Positions 25,645 to 34,690 of a DNA stretch of 64,000 bases are shown piece by piece. Position 1 is the first letter of the stretch. Each line of letters opens with the position of its first letter. The DNA lies in assembly GCF_002407065.1 (NCBI RefSeq), contig NZ_CP023564.1:3720001-3784000 (forward strand), given 5' to 3'. A program made the position numbers and the translations under genes. Source of the stretch: Brachybacterium ginsengisoli (GTDB taxonomy: Bacteria > Actinomycetota > Actinomycetes > Actinomycetales > Dermabacteraceae). Under the pieces are notes generated by a model, which saw nothing but the letters and a program-made list of their open reading frames with translations, was not told where the DNA came from and ran no database searches.

Positions 25645-27443
25645 CCCCTGTCCTCCTCGGTGCGGTGCTCGGTGGTCGCCGCCGCGACGAGCAGCGTCTC
25701 CAGCGCCCCGGCGAGGGCCGCCTGCTCCTCGGCGCTCAGGCGGATGCCGGCCTGGAGAAGGCTCAGCAGGTGCAGGGCACGGATCGCATCGGCTCGCGCG
25801 GTCGGGGCGAGGCCGCCGCTGAGGGCGCGCACCGCCCGGGCGCGGAGGTTCAGCACGAGGGTGGGCCGGGGGTCCACCGGGTCGGCGGGCTCGAGAGACG
25901 TCGCGCCGCCGAGCAGCTCGGCCCACGGGTCGTCCTCCGCCTCCTCCTCGAACGTGAAACCCGCGGTGCGGCCGGGCACATGGAGCACGAGCTGGGTCAC
26001 CGGGCGGAAAGCCCGGACCTCGATCGCCACCCCGAACGCGTCGAGCACGGTCCGCGCCGTGCCGCCGATCGTCTCCGCGAGGGCCGCGTCCTCCCCGCGC
26101 GGGGCCGGGAGGTCCTTCAGCAGGGCCGGCAGCTCGAACTCGCGTGCGGTGAGGCGGGTCTGCGCCCGGTTGAAGGCCCGCAGCATCTCGGCACCGTCGG
26201 CATAGGCGCCGTTGACGAGCAGCCCGCCCTGCGCATGCACCAGGGGTGCGTAGGTGCTGAACTCCCGTTGGTCGGTGGTGAAGGTGATCCGCGCCGGCAT
26301 CGTCACGAGCCGCATATCCCCCGCGCTGGTCTCCCAGATGAAGTGGCGTGCCACGAACTCCAGCATCTCCGGGTGCGCGACGGCCAGGGCGAGCAGGCTC
26401 GGCCCGTGCACGTCGACGAACCGCTGGAAGACCTCCGGGTCCCCGGCGGCGAGCCGTTCGATGCCGGCTCGGACCTGGTGTCCGATCTCCTCCTGCGCCG
26501 TGGCGAGGGAGCTGGATTCATGCAGCGACTCGCGCGAGGCCGTGAGGCCGAGCGATCCCGCCTCGATCGCGACCCGCGCGAAGCTGACCCACTCCGGGAC
26601 CAGCTGCGTGTTGTCGGACGCGACGGACATGCCATGGGAGAACACCCGGTCCCCCGCGCGTCCCCGACCGGTCGCCGCCGTCCCGGTCACGAAGGCCGTG
26701 CCGCGGATCCCGAGCATCGGCACATCCAGGGGGAAGCTGGCCAGCGGGTCGAAGCCGAAGACCTCCTCGCACCAGTCGGCGGCCTCGTCCTCGGAGAGGT
26801 CCCAGGGGGCGGTGTTCCCGCTGACCTGAACCGGGGACTCGGGATCCCCCGCCACGGCGACCGTGATCGGGACGGTGAGGAGGTTCGCGTACTCGCCGGC
26901 GAGCCGGCGCACGCGATCGGCGCCGACCCATTCGGCCTCGTCCGAGCGGGCGTGCACACGCACCAGGGTGCCCGGCTCGGCGAGCGGCTCGGGGGCGGGC
27001 GACACCGTGAAGGTGCCGTCCCCGCGGCCCACCCAGCGCATCGTCTGCGCCTCCGGGTCACGGGCGCTGCGGGAGGTCACCTCGATCTGGTCCGCGACGA
27101 GGAAGCAGGAGAGCAGACCGATCCCGAACTGGCCGAGGAACTCGCGCCGCACCGCCGCGAGCTCCTCGCGCTTGCTGGACGCGCCGATCGTGGAGAGCAG
27201 GCTGCGCGCATCCGCCTCGGTGAGGCCGATGCCGTGATCACGCACCGTGAGCGCCCCCGCGACCGGGTCCACGACCAGCTCGACCGGCGGCAGGTCTCCG
27301 TGCTCTCCACGCGCCACGACCGCGTCCCGCGCGTTCTGGATCAGCTCGCGCACGTACACGCGCGGACTCGAGTACAGGTTGTGCGACAGGATCTCGACGA
27401 TCCCGCGCAGATCGACCTGGAAGTTCTCCGTGGTGGGCGGCAT
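25641..27443 (-). CDS. Hsp90-like GHKL ATPase (not canonical HtpG)
   Basis: 600 aa. The N-terminal GHKL fold is clear: RELIQNARDA at 32-41, RDHGIGLTEADA at 68-79 (the ATP-lid DxGxG) and GQFGIGLLSCF at 104-114, matching HtpG boxes but with changed residues. A middle domain follows (to ~380, with ASRESLHESSSL resembling the HtpG catalytic-loop region). The last ~200 residues are divergent from HtpG and end in a basic/acidic tail. It is the first gene of a two-gene operon with the 740-aa partner, unlike housekeeping htpG, which usually stands alone. The start MPPTTENFQVDLRG is the family N-terminus. Divergent Hsp90-like ATPases of this kind occur in predicted conflict systems; that role is inferred. 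Confidence 0.9.
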   Translation of the reverse strand: MPPTTENFQVDLRGIVEILSHNLYSSPRVYVRELIQNARDAVVARGEHGDLPPVELVVDPVAGALTVRDHGIGLTEADARSLLSTIGASSKREELAAVRREFLGQFGIGLLSCFLVADQIEVTSRSARDPEAQTMRWVGRGDGTFTVSPAPEPLAEPGTLVRVHARSDEAEWVGADRVRRLAGEYANLLTVPITVAVAGDPESPVQVSGNTAPWDLSEDEAADWCEEVFGFDPLASFPLDVPMLGIRGTAFVTGTAATGRGRAGDRVFSHGMSVASDNTQLVPEWVSFARVAIEAGSLGLTASRESLHESSSLATAQEEIGHQVRAGIERLAAGDPEVFQRFVDVHGPSLLALAVAHPEMLEFVARHFIWETSAGDMRLVTMPARITFTTDQREFSTYAPLVHAQGGLLVNGAYADGAEMLRAFNRAQTRLTAREFELPALLKDLPAPRGEDAALAETIGGTARTVLDAFGVAIEVRAFRPVTQLVLHVPGRTAGFTFEEEAEDDPWAELLGGATSLEPADPVDPRPTLVLNLRARAVRALSGGLAPTARADAIRALHLLSLLQAGIRLSAEEQAALAGALETLLVAAATTEHRTEEDRG

Positions 27444-27681
27444 GGGGGAAGAGTATGTGACCCCGCGGGGGCAAGGAGGGGGTGAATCACCGTGGGAGAG
27501 GGTCGATCTAGGCGGGGGAATCCGTCGGTTCTGCCAGCCGCGCGGGCCTCTTCTGTAGTGGAACCTGCGCTTAGTTTCTACGAGACACTCTGCAGCAACT
27601 GCTTCTGTCCTTGCCGTTTCGCTCTCCCTGTCAGGCGGTATCCGTAGGATCGAAGAAATCGCTGACGACAGAGGAGCTGCA

Positions 27682-28113
27682 GTGACGGGTGGCCAGAGAA
27701 TCAGCGTGGTGGGCGCGATCATTCGACGTGGTGACGCGGTGTTCGCGGCCCGGCGTAATCTGGAGCGAAGCGCCGGTGGGCTCTGGGAGTTCCCTGGCGG
27801 CAAGGTCGAAGCGGGCGAGACCCCTGAGGGAGCCTTGGCGCGTGAGCTGCACGAGGAGCTCGACGTTGAGGTGGCCGTAGGCTCCTTCATCGATCAGAGC
27901 CTCAGCACTGTGGGCACTGTGACCATCGAGCTGTCGTGCTACTCCGTGACGCTTCGAGGTGCAGAGCCCACATCGAGTACCGACCATGACGCAATGACCT
28001 GGATTCCCCTGGATAGTTTGGATCAGTTCGAGTGGGCTCCCGGAGACGTTCCGATCATCGAGGGCTTGGCCGCGAAGCTTCATGACTCTGCCCTCGCGGA
28101 GAACGAGCGATGA
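27682..28113 (+). CDS. NUDIX hydrolase (MutT-like) of a helicase cassette
   Basis: 143 aa. The Nudix box is intact at residues 40-62: GKVEAGE, then REL-HEEL-DV (the usual Gly before the last position is Asp). The N-terminus ISVVGAIIRRGDAVFAARR and LWEFPGGK match 8-oxo-dGTP-type MutT enzymes, which hydrolyse nucleoside diphosphate-X. GTG start with GAGGAG eight bases upstream. Its stop overlaps the start of the PLD-helicase gene by 4 nt, so the two are one unit. In this setting it may act on a modified or signalling nucleotide rather than serve general sanitation; that is inference. Confidence 0.92.
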   Translation: MTGGQRISVVGAIIRRGDAVFAARRNLERSAGGLWEFPGGKVEAGETPEGALARELHEELDVEVAVGSFIDQSLSTVGTVTIELSCYSVTLRGAEPTSSTDHDAMTWIPLDSLDQFEWAPGDVPIIEGLAAKLHDSALAENER

Positions 28114-31100
28114 CCATCCCAAACTCCCTCGATCCCGGGCTCTACGAACTTTTGGTCACCGCTGGGCTTGGCAACGTGCTCGACGGCACCGAGGCGAGTG
28201 GGCTGACCACTGTGACGGCCGACGTCGACTCCGAAGACGTTGCCCATGTTCTGACTCAGCACATCGCGAGCGCGGTGAGCAACGCGCTCCAGAGCACCCC
28301 TCGGGACGGCCAGATTGAACTGGCCAATCGCATTCTGAACAGCCTGCCTCCGGCGGAGCTCGAAACTGCTGTTTCCCCGGGGCCCCGACTTCTGACGTCG
28401 GTGACCGCAGCGCAGGACACCGCCGCTCCCCGACCCTCAACGCCGCTCAGTGACGTCGCGCTGTTCACCAACTCTCGCCTAGATCCACAGCTCGGTTCAG
28501 AACTGCGACTCGAGATGGCCAGTACAGATCAGATCGATCTGCTGTGCGCCTTCGTGCAGTGGAGCGGAATCCGCGTCCTCGAAGATGCCCTCCGAGCTGC
28601 GGCTGATCGTGGGGCGAAGATCCGGGTACTCACCACCACGTACATCGGTGCCACCGACCGGAAAGCGCTCGACTACTTCGTGCGTGCGCTGAACGCTGAG
28701 GTGCGGGTCAACTACGACGCTCAGTCGACGCACTTACATGCGAAGGCGTGGATGTTCCATCGCAAGAGCGGCTACACGACGGCCTACGTGGGCAGCTCCA
28801 ACATGAGCCGTGCCGCGCTCGTCGACGGCCTCGAGTGGAACGTGCGCCTGTCACGCAACGCCACGCCGAGCTTGCTCGACAAGTTCGAGTCCACCTTCGA
28901 CACCTACTGGGATGACTCAGCTTTCGCCCCATATGACCCGGACCGGGACGCCGACTACCTCGATGCCCTACTGGCGAAGAACAGTGGTCGCACCGGCGCT
29001 GGAACATTCGACTTCAGCCAACTGGATGTGCGTCCCTACCCGCATCAGAGCGAGATGCTTGACGGCCTCGAGGCCGAGCGCAGCATCCACGACCGGCACC
29101 GCAATCTCCTGGTCGCTGCGACCGGCACGGGCAAGACCGTCATCGCGGCCCTCGACTACAAGCGGCTGAAGTCCTCACCAACGGATCAGCCGTCACTGCT
29201 CTTCATCGCGCACCGCAAGGAAATCCTCGAACAGGCTCTGCGCACCTACCGGGACGTCCTCAAGGACGGGAGCTTCGGCGAGCTCTTCGTCGGCGGACTC
29301 AAGCCCACCCGCGGCAGGCATGTCTTCGCATCCGTCCAGTCCATTGCACGACCTGGCGAGCTCCTCAAGTGGGGCAAGGAGCATTTCAACGTCGTTGTCA
29401 TCGACGAGTTCCACCACGCGGAGGCGACAACGTACCGCCGGGTGGTTGACCATTTCGAGCCACGCGAACTTCTCGGACTGACTGCCACGCCAGAGCGTGC
29501 CGACGGCGTGGATGTCGCGGCCGCCTTCTTCGAGGGGCGAGTCGCCAGCGAGCTCCGCCTCTGGGACGCTCTCGGCGCGGATCTCCTCGTCCCGTTCCAC
29601 TACTTCGGGATCGCCGACGGAGTTGACCTCCGTAGTGTCCGCTTCTCCCGCGGACGGTATGACCTGAGCCAGCTCGACAAGGTTTACACCGGCAATGATG
29701 CCCGCGCAGCGAAGGTACTGGCCTCCGTACATGACAAGGTCACCGACCCCACCCAGATGCGCGCGCTCGGCTTCTGCATCAGTGTGGATCACGCCCACTA
29801 CATGGCCCAGGTCTTCAATGACGCAGGCCTGCCTGCCCTCGCCCTCTCTGGCGAGTCGCGCAGTGACGAGCGCCGAGAAGGACTCGAGAAGCTTCGTCGC
29901 GGCGAACTGACATGCCTCTTCGCTGTCGACCTCTTTAACGAGGGCCTCGATATCCCCATGGTCGATACCGTCCTCATGCTGCGGCCCACCCAGTCCGCGA
30001 CGATCTTCCTGCAGCAGCTCGGGCGAGGCCTTCGACGAGCAGACAACAAGGCTGTCCTGACGGTGCTCGACTTCGTGGGGCTGCAGAACGAACAGTTCCG
30101 CTTCGACATCAAGTATCGCGCGCTGACAGGGCTCTCCCGCAACAAGCTCGAGCGGAACGTCAGAACCGGTTTCCCATTCCTTCCGCCTGGCTCGCAGATT
30201 GTCTTTGACCGAGTCGCACAGGACATCGTCCTCACGAACATCCGCAAGCAGCTCAAGCTGACCACCAGGGACTTGGTGGTCGACGTGCGCCAGCACAAGG
30301 CACCCGACATCGCAGTGCGCGACTACTCAGTGGGGACCTATCTCCGCGAAGCCGAGCGTTCCCTCGCAGACATCTACGCACCTTCCGCGCGGACGTTTGA
30401 GGGTCAAAAGCGTGCCGCGAGTTGGTCTTCCCTCGTGGACTGGGCCTTCCCGGCCGAGCGCGGCACTGCCAGCTCCGAGGACGACGAGATCCTGATGCGC
30501 AGAGTGGGGGCGCTTACTCACGTCGACGACCCGGACCGGTTGCGTGCCTATCGAGACCTTCTTACGGCGCCCGAGCTTCCTCATGGGATCGAAGAGAACC
30601 TTTATGCCGCGATGCTCTTCTTCAGTTTCTGGCCCACCGGGACCCAGGGAATCCGTGCCGGCCTCGAGGATCTCCGCACTCGTCCACGCTTTGTGAGTGA
30701 GGTCGTGGATCTCCTGACCTACCGCGAACAGATCTCGCGCACACTTCCCCGGGCCCTCGACGGACACTTGGCGGCGACGCCCCTGCGGTCCCACGCTCAA
30801 TTCTCCCGCGAAGAGCTCCTTGCCGGGCTCGGTCTGGGCACTCTCGATACTGGGACGCCAGGCACCATCCGCGAAGGAGTGAAGTGGCTACCTTCGCTGC
30901 AGACAGATGCCTTTCTCGTGACCTTGAAGAAGTCCGAGGCGGACTACTCCCCCACCACGCTGTATCGCGACTACGCGGTCAACCAGGATTACTTCCACTG
31001 GGAATCGCAGAGCACCACAAGTGCCAACAGTGCGACTGGGCGCAGGTACGCGACGCACGTCGCAGGCGGCAGCAGCGTTGTGCTCTTCGTGAGGCGAGCG

Positions 31101-31250
31101 AAGACGGGTGATCTCGGCACGGAGCCCTACACTTGCCTCGGGACCGCCAAGTTCGAGAGCGCAACGGGATCCAGGCCGCTGCAGATCGTATGGAAGCTTG
31201 ATCGCGCGATGCCAGTTGATCTGTTCCTCGAAGCGAAGGCCGCCGCCTAG
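28110..31250 (+). CDS. PLD nuclease-DEAD/DEAH helicase-DUF3427 fusion, predicted defence protein
   Basis: 1046 aa. Order of domains: N-terminal ~100 aa unassigned; phospholipase-D-like nuclease ~115-270 with THLHAKAWMF (H210-x-K212) and the downstream GSSN (228-231); SF2 helicase ~310-660 with Walker A ATGTGKT at 337-343, VVVIDEFHHAEA (DEFH box at 432), LTATPERAD at 457 and the arginine-finger QLGRGLRR at 636-643; C-terminal DUF3427-like region, including FHWESQSTTS and SSVVLFVRR. One HxK motif means it would dimerise to form a full PLD site. Such proteins are predicted DNA-processing defence effectors and often neighbour a NUDIX gene, as here (ATGA overlap). GC content is below that of the core genes around it. 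No methylase is present. Confidence 0.93.
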   Translation: MTIPNSLDPGLYELLVTAGLGNVLDGTEASGLTTVTADVDSEDVAHVLTQHIASAVSNALQSTPRDGQIELANRILNSLPPAELETAVSPGPRLLTSVTAAQDTAAPRPSTPLSDVALFTNSRLDPQLGSELRLEMASTDQIDLLCAFVQWSGIRVLEDALRAAADRGAKIRVLTTTYIGATDRKALDYFVRALNAEVRVNYDAQSTHLHAKAWMFHRKSGYTTAYVGSSNMSRAALVDGLEWNVRLSRNATPSLLDKFESTFDTYWDDSAFAPYDPDRDADYLDALLAKNSGRTGAGTFDFSQLDVRPYPHQSEMLDGLEAERSIHDRHRNLLVAATGTGKTVIAALDYKRLKSSPTDQPSLLFIAHRKEILEQALRTYRDVLKDGSFGELFVGGLKPTRGRHVFASVQSIARPGELLKWGKEHFNVVVIDEFHHAEATTYRRVVDHFEPRELLGLTATPERADGVDVAAAFFEGRVASELRLWDALGADLLVPFHYFGIADGVDLRSVRFSRGRYDLSQLDKVYTGNDARAAKVLASVHDKVTDPTQMRALGFCISVDHAHYMAQVFNDAGLPALALSGESRSDERREGLEKLRRGELTCLFAVDLFNEGLDIPMVDTVLMLRPTQSATIFLQQLGRGLRRADNKAVLTVLDFVGLQNEQFRFDIKYRALTGLSRNKLERNVRTGFPFLPPGSQIVFDRVAQDIVLTNIRKQLKLTTRDLVVDVRQHKAPDIAVRDYSVGTYLREAERSLADIYAPSARTFEGQKRAASWSSLVDWAFPAERGTASSEDDEILMRRVGALTHVDDPDRLRAYRDLLTAPELPHGIEENLYAAMLFFSFWPTGTQGIRAGLEDLRTRPRFVSEVVDLLTYREQISRTLPRALDGHLAATPLRSHAQFSREELLAGLGLGTLDTGTPGTIREGVKWLPSLQTDAFLVTLKKSEADYSPTTLYRDYAVNQDYFHWESQSTTSANSATGRRYATHVAGGSSVVLFVRRAKTGDLGTEPYTCLGTAKFESATGSRPLQIVWKLDRAMPVDLFLEAKAAA

Positions 31251-31653
31251 ATGCTGCAAGCAGGGACTTCATCACAGCGGAAGCAAGCGCCCAAACACGC
31301 ACAACATGCTCATGAGTGCAGTCGGTTGTTCAGAGTTAAGCGCTACATAGAGCATCAAGGCCGGCGGCGATAGTGGCTCTCGAAGGCAACAGTTCTCGAA
31401 GCCTTGGAATCTTCGAGCAATTAAACTTCCGAACTTTAACATCCCGCTAGAGGCCATAACGCGACCGCTCCTCGCACCGTCGACGCCGAAAGACACAAGT
31501 AACGCGACACCCCAGAACTGAGTATGGACGCGTCGACGGAGCGGGAAAGTCGGGCTTAGGCATCGGATCCCCCTAAGCCTCAGCCCGACTACGCGACACC
31601 GCCAGCGCCACTGAAATCAACTCCGAGAGACTCTACTTCGCCCGCAGAATCCT
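31251..31653. other. gene-free gap between convergent defence genes
   Basis: 403 bp of moderately AT-rich sequence with no credible gene. It contains one hairpin (listed separately) and a 10-bp direct repeat ACGCGACACC at 31502 and 31591. Confidence 0.6.
31548..31590. terminator. hairpin between helicase and TIR-ATPase genes
   Basis: Two mutually exclusive pairings: an outer 9-bp stem AGTCGGGCT / AGCCCGACT (31548-31556, 31582-31590) and an inner 8-bp stem GGCTTAGG / CCTAAGCC (31553-31560, 31572-31579). It lies between convergent stops and probably terminates one or both transcripts. Confidence 0.5.
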
Positions 31654-34011
31654 TTAGGCATGCAGATCGTCATCCACGATCTCAAGGTACGCCCTGAACG
31701 CCGGGTGAACCTGAAATCTAAGCACCCGATCGTTATTAGAAGAGTTTCTCTGAGCGACACGAAGTTTTCGACGCGAGACATCAAGGCCCTCGACATAGTC
31801 GAATTTTCCGCCCGACGTTTCGACCCCAAGGAACGACGTAGACATGAGCCACCACTTAATTTGATCAGCGTTCTGTTCAGACTTAAGAATATCGTCGAGC
31901 TCCTGCTCCGACATAGTTGCGCCGACACCGGCGAACTCAAAAAGCATTTCTTCGAGCTCATCGAAAGCAGAGGAGCTTTCAACAAGAAGAGCCTCGATTG
32001 CGAATCGCGAGTACTCCTTTTCCGCGTATAGGATATCGCTCGCGTCAATGCGGTCATGCTTGCGATTAATTGCAGTAGTCAAGGCCGCATTAGCCATGTA
32101 GATAAAATCTCTTGGACGCCTAAGGACGCGCCACAAAAGATAGTCGCGGGTGGGAAGTCCTTGAACCTCGTCGCAGAAGAGTTCGGCCCACATCGTCCCA
32201 CCGGACTGCCGACTGTTAACCTGGTAACGCTCTTCAAGAACTCGCACGAGAAGCTGCTCGTCATTCCAGTCGACAGTCCTAGATCCGATCTTGTCAGGCT
32301 CTCTGGCGTACTTCTTTACGGCCTCAAGGATGTCAGTCCGAATAAACAGGGAGACCGCACACTCAAACTCTTGCGCGCTTCCGCCTCCGTGCTCGAAATC
32401 TTTTTCAATCTTCCCGGAAGCAACGAGCAGGGCGAGAATCAGCCGTGACAACGACTCAAGCTGATCACTTGGCTCCCAGTTCTTATCCAGATTATCAACG
32501 AGAACCGCAATCCTAGTTTTCTCTCGGAGAGCTGCCTTTGTGAGCTGCACCAGGCGACTCAACCCGTCCGTCCGCAGTGCCTTGGCAACGTCCTGCGGCG
32601 TAAGTGTTAAGCCTTGCCCGCCATGCACCTTCTCTAGGCGTCGGACGACGCTTTCTATGCGATCCGTGAAACTACTTTCCGCACTTACTGACATATGGGA
32701 AAGCAGATTGCGCAAGTCGTCAACTACCTCTCCGTCAATGAGGTGTCCGGGAGAAACGTCACTTTCCGCGATGACCCTTAGTGCGACTTCTGTCTGCACG
32801 ACATACTTCCAAATCATGGTGAGCATATATTCAAGTTGCTCTCCTGACCCATAGTCACTCACGACTTGAGTCAACCCGCTCATTTCATGCGAACTTGGCT
32901 TGATTGGAACAACAAGGATCCCTCTATCGAGGGCAAGCTCTGCTGCCGCCTGGGACATGGTCGCCGATTTTCCAGTCCCCTTTCGGCCCGCAAATACCTT
33001 CGCCTCACCCCCTACTACAGCATTGAACTCGCTCGTTTGCACGAAGTAGTCCGGCAAGGACTCAGTCTCATACTCGGCGACATACTCGCCGAACGAATGG
33101 AGTGGAAGTTCAATATCAAGTGCGAGGCGCCCCATCCTGCGCTTCGATCCAGCGGTTTTCGGAAGGCTGCCGAGCCAAGCCTCAACCTTGCCTTGAAGTT
33201 GCGCAGCGGTATCATACTCATATAGCAGGTCAACATAATCAAGCGGATTGGATTGACCTCCCTCAACAGCCATAATTATTGGAAGCTCGAGTCCTCTCGC
33301 AAACCCTGCAAGGAAGCTAGAAACGGCATTATGCTCAACTGATCGCTTCCGATTAGATCCAAGCAAGTGGAAAATTGCAGCCGACGAGCGATAGATTTCT
33401 TTTGTATAGAACTCGAGGGGTGCCAAAATTAGATCTGCATTCGAGCCCCTGAACGTCAGATGTGTCTGCCTCTCTAGGAAGCGCTCGAGTGATTGAGCCG
33501 CAGTATGCTTAATCGGAGAATGGACTGCAAACACGGCATTATCTTCTCGAGGTTGCGCACCTGCGATCAAGCTCTGCGAAAGGGACTGGGTCGATTCAGA
33601 CAGGTTCCTAACTATCTGGTTTGCCAGAATCTGATGGTTCCCAGAATAGTCAACACGGCCAATCTGCTCAAAAATCGGGAAAGTCTTCCAGAGTGCCGCC
33701 GCAGACATGTCTGTTTCATCAAACGCGATATAGGTTTGCTTACCTAGCGAAAGGGCGTACCCAAATTCAAACAGAACGTTGGGATTGAAGCTACTGAGCT
33801 CCACAATTACGATGTCTGCACGTGTAATTGCCTCCAGTATGGGATCAATTAGCCTCCGCCCGGAGACAACTAGTGATTCCCACCCGACCGCATCGACTCC
33901 TCGCTTTTCGAGTTCTCCGATCGCTTGCCTGATGGCATCAACCCTCAGGGGCGGCTTTGATGCGTATGCGAAGAATATGTTCGGGTTTTCTTTAGCTTCC
34001 ATGCTGTCCAC
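31654..34011 (-). CDS. TIR/deoxyribosyltransferase-like sensor + P-loop ATPase (Sll1717-like), predicted defence protein
   Basis: 785 aa with markedly lower GC than the rest of the window, so probably recently acquired. N-terminal domain (~10-100): NIFFAYAS, then ADIVIVELSSFNPNVLFEFG with E82 in the place of the catalytic Glu of nucleoside deoxyribosyltransferase/CAP12-type TIR-like domains. A second Rossmann-like domain (~185-285) carries ILAPLEFYTKEIYRSSAAIF and SVEHNAVSSFLAGFARG. Then comes a STAND/KAP-like P-loop ATPase similar to the Sll1717 family: Walker A AGRKGTGKS (341-349), Walker B RIAVLVDNLD (500-509), then a helical C-terminus to ~785. It could sense a nucleotide signal and act on NAD or nucleotides, but no activity can be proven from sequence. 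ATG at 34011; MEAKENP (34002) is an alternative. Confidence 0.88.
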   Translation of the reverse strand: MDSMEAKENPNIFFAYASKPPLRVDAIRQAIGELEKRGVDAVGWESLVVSGRRLIDPILEAITRADIVIVELSSFNPNVLFEFGYALSLGKQTYIAFDETDMSAAALWKTFPIFEQIGRVDYSGNHQILANQIVRNLSESTQSLSQSLIAGAQPREDNAVFAVHSPIKHTAAQSLERFLERQTHLTFRGSNADLILAPLEFYTKEIYRSSAAIFHLLGSNRKRSVEHNAVSSFLAGFARGLELPIIMAVEGGQSNPLDYVDLLYEYDTAAQLQGKVEAWLGSLPKTAGSKRRMGRLALDIELPLHSFGEYVAEYETESLPDYFVQTSEFNAVVGGEAKVFAGRKGTGKSATMSQAAAELALDRGILVVPIKPSSHEMSGLTQVVSDYGSGEQLEYMLTMIWKYVVQTEVALRVIAESDVSPGHLIDGEVVDDLRNLLSHMSVSAESSFTDRIESVVRRLEKVHGGQGLTLTPQDVAKALRTDGLSRLVQLTKAALREKTRIAVLVDNLDKNWEPSDQLESLSRLILALLVASGKIEKDFEHGGGSAQEFECAVSLFIRTDILEAVKKYAREPDKIGSRTVDWNDEQLLVRVLEERYQVNSRQSGGTMWAELFCDEVQGLPTRDYLLWRVLRRPRDFIYMANAALTTAINRKHDRIDASDILYAEKEYSRFAIEALLVESSSAFDELEEMLFEFAGVGATMSEQELDDILKSEQNADQIKWWLMSTSFLGVETSGGKFDYVEGLDVSRRKLRVAQRNSSNNDRVLRFQVHPAFRAYLEIVDDDLHA

Positions 34012-34690
34012 TTCTTATCGAGAGCCTTCTAAATGGATGTCCATGGGTCGCGCAGAGACGCCGCGGCCCGTCCCTTGAAATGCTACCTCGTTGTTGCATC
34101 CTCGTGGGGCATTTCTAGCGAACACGGCTTCAGTTGCTCACAGGCACGGACTTGTCGACCCGGAAGCCGTGCACACGATCATCCACGTACGAGCTTCGTG
34201 CCGATGGCGTCTTACGGGGCGCGTTCCGGACGCGCGCCTATTATTTAATGATAGAGCCTACCGATGATCGGGGGCACTTATTTGCTTATCTTCTTTGAGG
34301 CAAGACTAATCACGCCTCCAATGCCCTAAGTTAGCATTTCGGGCTGAATTTTTATGCGTACGGGCGCTTTCCCGGAAGGACAATGCGTTGCTATTTTCTG
34401 CGCTGGCGCATTATTTGGCTCGCCTAGCTCTTGACGCGGGAGGGGTAGATAGTGGTACTGCAGGGGTACACATCGGGTACTCTCATAATCTTCAGGTCCG
34501 GCCCTGGGTGATCGAGAGTGCGTTTCGATTGCCACCCAAATGACCAGGCTCCGTCTTAGCGTTCCACCCGCAAAGCCGGCAGTCGTCTTTCGCCACCTGG
34601 GTTTAAGTTGGGGTGGGAGTACATGCCTGGCAAAGGCGCTAGTTCAATACAGATTGACTAGCTTGGGAATGAGTACTCCGGAAGTCACTT
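34012..34690. other. AT-rich gene-free tract beside the TIR-ATPase gene
   Basis: 679 bp with base composition far below the genome average and no credible ORF: the two short open frames (34033-34248 +, 34326-34535 -) have no ribosome sites and no coding-like composition. It contains a 9-bp inverted repeat CACGGCTTC / GAAGCCGTG (34123-34131, 34163-34171) and a GCGCGT / ACGCGC hairpin (34219-34235) followed by an AT-rich run. It could hold the promoter of the adjacent gene, a decayed gene or an RNA. Confidence 0.6.

Noticed and set aside
25641..27443. Annotation as housekeeping htpG
   Set aside because: N-terminal boxes match, but the C-terminal third diverges and the coupled partner gene is atypical for htpG.
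28110..31250. Type I or III restriction enzyme
   Set aside because: A helicase and nuclease are present, but no methyltransferase or specificity subunit; the PLD plus DUF3427 layout fits a different defence class.
34033..34248. 71-codon open frame in the AT-rich tract
   Set aside because: No ribosome site, no coding-like composition and no recognisable homology.
34480..34690. Search for a tRNA as island attachment site
   Set aside because: No cloverleaf with a T-loop consensus could be assembled in this stretch or at the left edge.
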